This document shows, in pieces, positions 61,241 through 64,000 of a stretch of 64,000 nt of DNA. The position numbers were made by a program, and so were the translations under genes. Source of the DNA: Microbacterium forte (GTDB taxonomy: Bacteria; Actinomycetota; Actinomycetes; Actinomycetales; Microbacteriaceae); the NCBI RefSeq assembly GCF_031885415.1, contig NZ_CP116871.1:2976001-3040000 (forward strand), in the 5' to 3' direction. The notes below the pieces were generated by a model. It saw only the letters and a list, made by a program, of their open reading frames with translations. It made no database searches and was not told the origin of the DNA. The first letter of the stretch is position 1. Each line of letters opens with the position of its first letter.

Positions 61241-63307
61241 TCAGACCGCGCTGAGCTGCACGAGCGCCCGCTTGAACTCGGGCATCGCCGAGTGCGGATC
61301 GACCCGGTCGTCGGTGAGCAGATTCGCGCTCTCGCCGTCGGGGTAGTGGAACGGCAGGAACACCGTGTCGGGTCTGATGTCGTGCGTCAGCTCGGCCCGC
61401 GCCTGCACCGTGCCGCGGGAGTTCGAGAGGCGGATGCCGTCGCCCTCGCCGATCCCGTGGCGACGCGCCGTGGCGGGGTGCAGCTGGGCGACGAGGGAAG
61501 GCCGCTTCTCGGTGAGTTCGGAGACGCGGCGGGTCTGCGTACCGCTCTGATACTGCTCGAGCAGTCGCCCGGTGATCAGTGTGAGCCGGTCGGCGCTCGG
61601 CGTCTGCTGCGCCCGCGCCCGCACCGCCACGAGCTTCGCGCGCCCGTCGGCGTGCGCGAACCGGTCGGCGAACAGACGGGGCGTGCCGAGGCTGCCGATC
61701 GGGAACGGCCAGTGCGCCTCGATGCCCAGGTCGAGCAGGGCGTGACTCAGCCCCGAGTAGTCGGCGCGGCCGCCGGCCGAGGCGCGGGCGAGCTCGTCGA
61801 ACACTTCTGAGGGGTCGAGGCTCCAGACGCCGGGGGCGTCGAGGCGGCGGGCGAGCTCGGCCATGATCCACAGCTCGCTGCGGGCTCCGGCAGGGGCGTC
61901 GACGGCCCGTCGGCGACGCAGCACCCGGCCCTCGAGGTTGGTCATGGTGCCCTCCTCCTCGGCCCACTGCAGCACGGGCAGCACGATGTCGGCGGCCTTC
62001 GCGGTCTCGGAGAGGAAGAAGTCGGCGACGACGAGCAGGTCGAGCCGGCCGAGGGCCTCTCGCACCGTCGAGACGTCGGGTGCAGACACGAAGACGTTGG
62101 AGCCGTGCACGAGCAGGGCGCGCACGCCGCCTGGCAGGCCGGCGGTCTGCAGCAGCTCGACGGCCGGCACACCGGCGCCGGGGAGATCGTCGGGGGCGAC
62201 ACCCCACACCGCCGCGACGGATGCGCGCGCCACCGGGTCCGTGATCGACTGATACCCGGGCAGCTGGTCGGCCTTCTGCCCGTGCTCGCGTCCGCCCTGC
62301 CCGTTGCCCTGCCCGGTGAGGGTGCCGTAGCCGCACCCCGGAGTGCCCGGCAGTCCGAGCAGCAGCGCCAGGTTGATGGCAGCGGTCGCGGTGTCGGTGC
62401 CGTCGACGTGTTGCTCGACCCCGCGGCCGGTGAGGATGTACGTCGAGCCGGGTTCGGCCAGCCGGCGGGCGAGATCCCGGATGCTGCGCGCGGGCACCCC
62501 GGTGACGGTCTCGGCGCGCTCGGGCCACCACGCCGACACCGACTGCCGGAGCGCATCGATGCCCGAGGTGCGCTGCCGCACGTAGCCCGAGTCGTACAGC
62601 TCTTCGGCGATCACGACGTGGGTCAGTGCCAGCAGCAGAGCGAGGTCGGTGCCCGGCACCGGCTGCAGATGGATGCCGGCCCCGTCGGCGCACAGCCGGG
62701 CCGTCGAGCTGCGGCGAGGATCGACGACGATGAGGCCACCGCGTGCCCTGGCGCCCTGCAGGTGCGACACGAACGGGGGCATGGTGTCGCCGACGTTCGA
62801 GCCGAGCAGGAGAACCGTCTCGGCGGTGTCGAGGTCGGTCAGCGGGAAGGGGAGACCCCGGTCGATCCCGAAGGCGCGGTTGGCGGCGGCCGCGGCGGAC
62901 GACATGCAGAAGCGGCCGTTGTAGTCGATGCGCGAGGTGCGCAGCGCGATGCGGGCGAACTTGCCGAGCTGGTAGGCCTTCTCGTTCGTGAGGCCGCCGC
63001 CGCCGAAGACGCCGATCGCATCGTGGCCGTCCTCCGCGGCGATCCCCTCCAGCTGAGCGGCGATCAGGTCGAGGGTGGAGTCCCACTCCGCCGGATGCAG
63101 CTCGCCGTCGTCGCCCCGCACCAGGGGAGTGGTGAGGCGCCCGGTGTCGGCGAGCAGCTCCGCCGACGTCCATCCCTTCTTGCACAGACCGCCGCGGTTG
63201 GTCGGGAAGTCGCGGCCCGTGACGGTCACCGGCAGGGCTTCTCCCGCGGTGGGAGTCAGCGTCATCGCGCACTGCAGCGCGCAGTAGGGGCAGTGGGTGT
63301 CGGTCAT
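61241..63307 (-). CDS. Molybdopterin assimilatory nitrate reductase-type catalytic subunit
   Basis: A 688-residue bis-MGD oxidoreductase. The N-terminal [4Fe-4S] motif CPYCALQC near 6-13 has its fourth ligand in GGLCKKGW near 39. The FMSSA-type active-site segment (RFCMSSAAAAANRAFG) carries the Cys that binds Mo in assimilatory and periplasmic nitrate reductases. The C-terminal molydopterin-binding domain has LITGRLLEQYQSGTQTRR and FLPFHYPDGESANLLT. No C-terminal [2Fe-2S] extension is fused; instead a separate BFD-containing flavoprotein gene overlaps it by 4 bp. The likely role is reduction of nitrate to nitrite for assimilation. Confidence 0.88.
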   Translation of the reverse strand: MTDTHCPYCALQCAMTLTPTAGEALPVTVTGRDFPTNRGGLCKKGWTSAELLADTGRLTTPLVRGDDGELHPAEWDSTLDLIAAQLEGIAAEDGHDAIGVFGGGGLTNEKAYQLGKFARIALRTSRIDYNGRFCMSSAAAAANRAFGIDRGLPFPLTDLDTAETVLLLGSNVGDTMPPFVSHLQGARARGGLIVVDPRRSSTARLCADGAGIHLQPVPGTDLALLLALTHVVIAEELYDSGYVRQRTSGIDALRQSVSAWWPERAETVTGVPARSIRDLARRLAEPGSTYILTGRGVEQHVDGTDTATAAINLALLLGLPGTPGCGYGTLTGQGNGQGGREHGQKADQLPGYQSITDPVARASVAAVWGVAPDDLPGAGVPAVELLQTAGLPGGVRALLVHGSNVFVSAPDVSTVREALGRLDLLVVADFFLSETAKAADIVLPVLQWAEEEGTMTNLEGRVLRRRRAVDAPAGARSELWIMAELARRLDAPGVWSLDPSEVFDELARASAGGRADYSGLSHALLDLGIEAHWPFPIGSLGTPRLFADRFAHADGRAKLVAVRARAQQTPSADRLTLITGRLLEQYQSGTQTRRVSELTEKRPSLVAQLHPATARRHGIGEGDGIRLSNSRGTVQARAELTHDIRPDTVFLPFHYPDGESANLLTDDRVDPHSAMPEFKRALVQLSAV

Positions 63308-64000
63308 GCGACGGCCTCCGCGCGGTCGTGCAGCAGTTCGGTGATCCTGGCTCGGCATCCGCCGCATCCGGTGCCGGCGCGCGTGCAGTCCCCGATCGCG
63401 GCGACCGAGCTGCAGCCGTCATCGATCGCATCCTCGATCTGCCCGACGGTGACGGCGTTGCAGATGCAGAGCGTCGCGTCACGACCGGCAGGCGCCACCA
63501 CGTCGGCATCGGGATCGTCGAGGCGCAGCAGCAGCGATCGGTCTGCGGGCAGCTCGCCGCCGCGCAGATACAGCACGCTCAGCTCCGCGGCGGCCCGCGG
63601 CATCCCGACCGCCACGAAACCGGTGAGGATGCCGTCGCGCGTCGCCATCTTGACGTAGGTGCCGTGCTCGGGGTCGGCCCACACCGCGATGCCCGGCGCA
63701 TCCTCGCCCACAGGGACCGGCGCGAACGGGTCGGCCGAGACGTCGCCGGCCGAGGCGATGTCGACCAGCTCGCCCTTCAGCACGACGACCCCCGGATGCT
63801 CGTCCGTGAACTCGGCCGCGTCGCCGATGCCGTCCAGCTCGGCAGCGATGGTCGCGGCCAGCCAGCTCGCCTGCCGCCACCCTGGGCCGATGAGGCCGTG
63901 CGGTCCGCCGGGCACCTGGCGCTCGTGCAGGTGCTCGGCGGGGTCGGCGAGGTGGGCGCAGTCGCCGATCGCATGGATGCGGGGATCCGACCACGATCGC
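63304..64000 (-). CDS. FAD-dependent electron-transfer or nitrite reductase subunit with BFD [2Fe-2S] domain, 3' part
   Basis: Only the C-terminal part, about 230 residues, is in the window; the gene continues past the right edge and the start is not visible. The FAD-binding end RIHAIGDCAHLADP is typical of NirB/rubredoxin-reductase-type flavoproteins. The last 65 residues are a BFD-like [2Fe-2S] domain with CICN near its start and CTRAGTGCGGC. Overlap with the nitrate reductase gene by 4 bp shows a joint unit; this architecture is that of NasB-type electron-transfer subunits. A full NirB is possible only if a sirohaem domain were absent here, since the BFD domain is at the C-terminus. Confidence 0.8.
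   Translation of the reverse strand, partial: RSWSDPRIHAIGDCAHLADPAEHLHERQVPGGPHGLIGPGWRQASWLAATIAAELDGIGDAAEFTDEHPGVVVLKGELVDIASAGDVSADPFAPVPVGEDAPGIAVWADPEHGTYVKMATRDGILTGFVAVGMPRAAAELSVLYLRGGELPADRSLLLRLDDPDADVVAPAGRDATLCICNAVTVGQIEDAIDDGCSSVAAIGDCTRAGTGCGGCRARITELLHDRAEAVA

Overview
The window is high-GC, gene-dense DNA with coding almost wall to wall, many 4-bp start/stop overlaps and many start codons placed 6-7 nt after a TANNNT box. A class Ib nrdHIEF operon, actinobacterial-type regulators and the recurrent word GGATGC/GCATCC all point to an actinomycete of the Microbacteriaceae, most like Microbacterium. This placement is inferred from sequence style, not from a marker gene. No rRNA, tRNA, IS element, prophage or CRISPR array was seen.

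Layout. 1-10.8 kb: the tail of a GntR regulator; a beta-alanine/malonate-semialdehyde locus (aminotransferase, MmsA, PucR regulator); a second class III aminotransferase with an Lrp regulator; an acyl-CoA dehydrogenase with a hydrolase; an MFS carrier with a PfkB sugar kinase. 10.8-15 kb: nrdHIEF behind a long regulatory region. 15-26.6 kb: membrane and repeat proteins, MarR with an MFS exporter, CutC, hydrolases, DUF1684, a lipoate ligase translationally coupled to a DNA methyltransferase, a toxin-antitoxin pair, DUF1254 and a carboxylesterase. 26.6-38.7 kb: a ten-gene minus-strand operon of unknown substrate, containing three DUF3237 paralogues, a PhzS-like flavin monooxygenase, an amidohydrolase, a CocE/NonD hydrolase and a complete peptide-type ABC importer, divergent from a TetR gene. 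39.4-43.3 kb: a putrescine/GABA-type locus (cupin, amine oxidase-like flavoprotein, Lrp, aminobutyraldehyde dehydrogenase). 43.3-46.7 kb: ROK regulator, ChbG-type deacetylase and a GPH sugar carrier. 46.7-51.3 kb: galT-galK-galE with a divergent LacI regulator. 51.7-58.2 kb: a sugar or sugar-acid catabolic set (Gfo/Idh dehydrogenase, DUF993, two TIM-barrel isomerases, LacI, glycerate kinase). 58.5-64 kb: phosphoglucomutase, prephenate dehydratase and the start of a nitrate assimilation locus.

How it fits together. Most of the window is accessory carbon and nitrogen catabolism in small, separately regulated units. The galactose enzymes and Pgm join to convert galactose to glucose-6-phosphate. 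The two aminotransferases, the flavoprotein, the aldehyde dehydrogenase, MmsA and two closely related Lrp regulators suggest polyamine, GABA and beta-alanine use.

The most interesting items are the DUF3237 operon, a palindromic repeat of which one half lies in frame inside the DUF993 gene, LacI-type operators that link regulators to target operons, and a repeat family shared by two intergenic regions.
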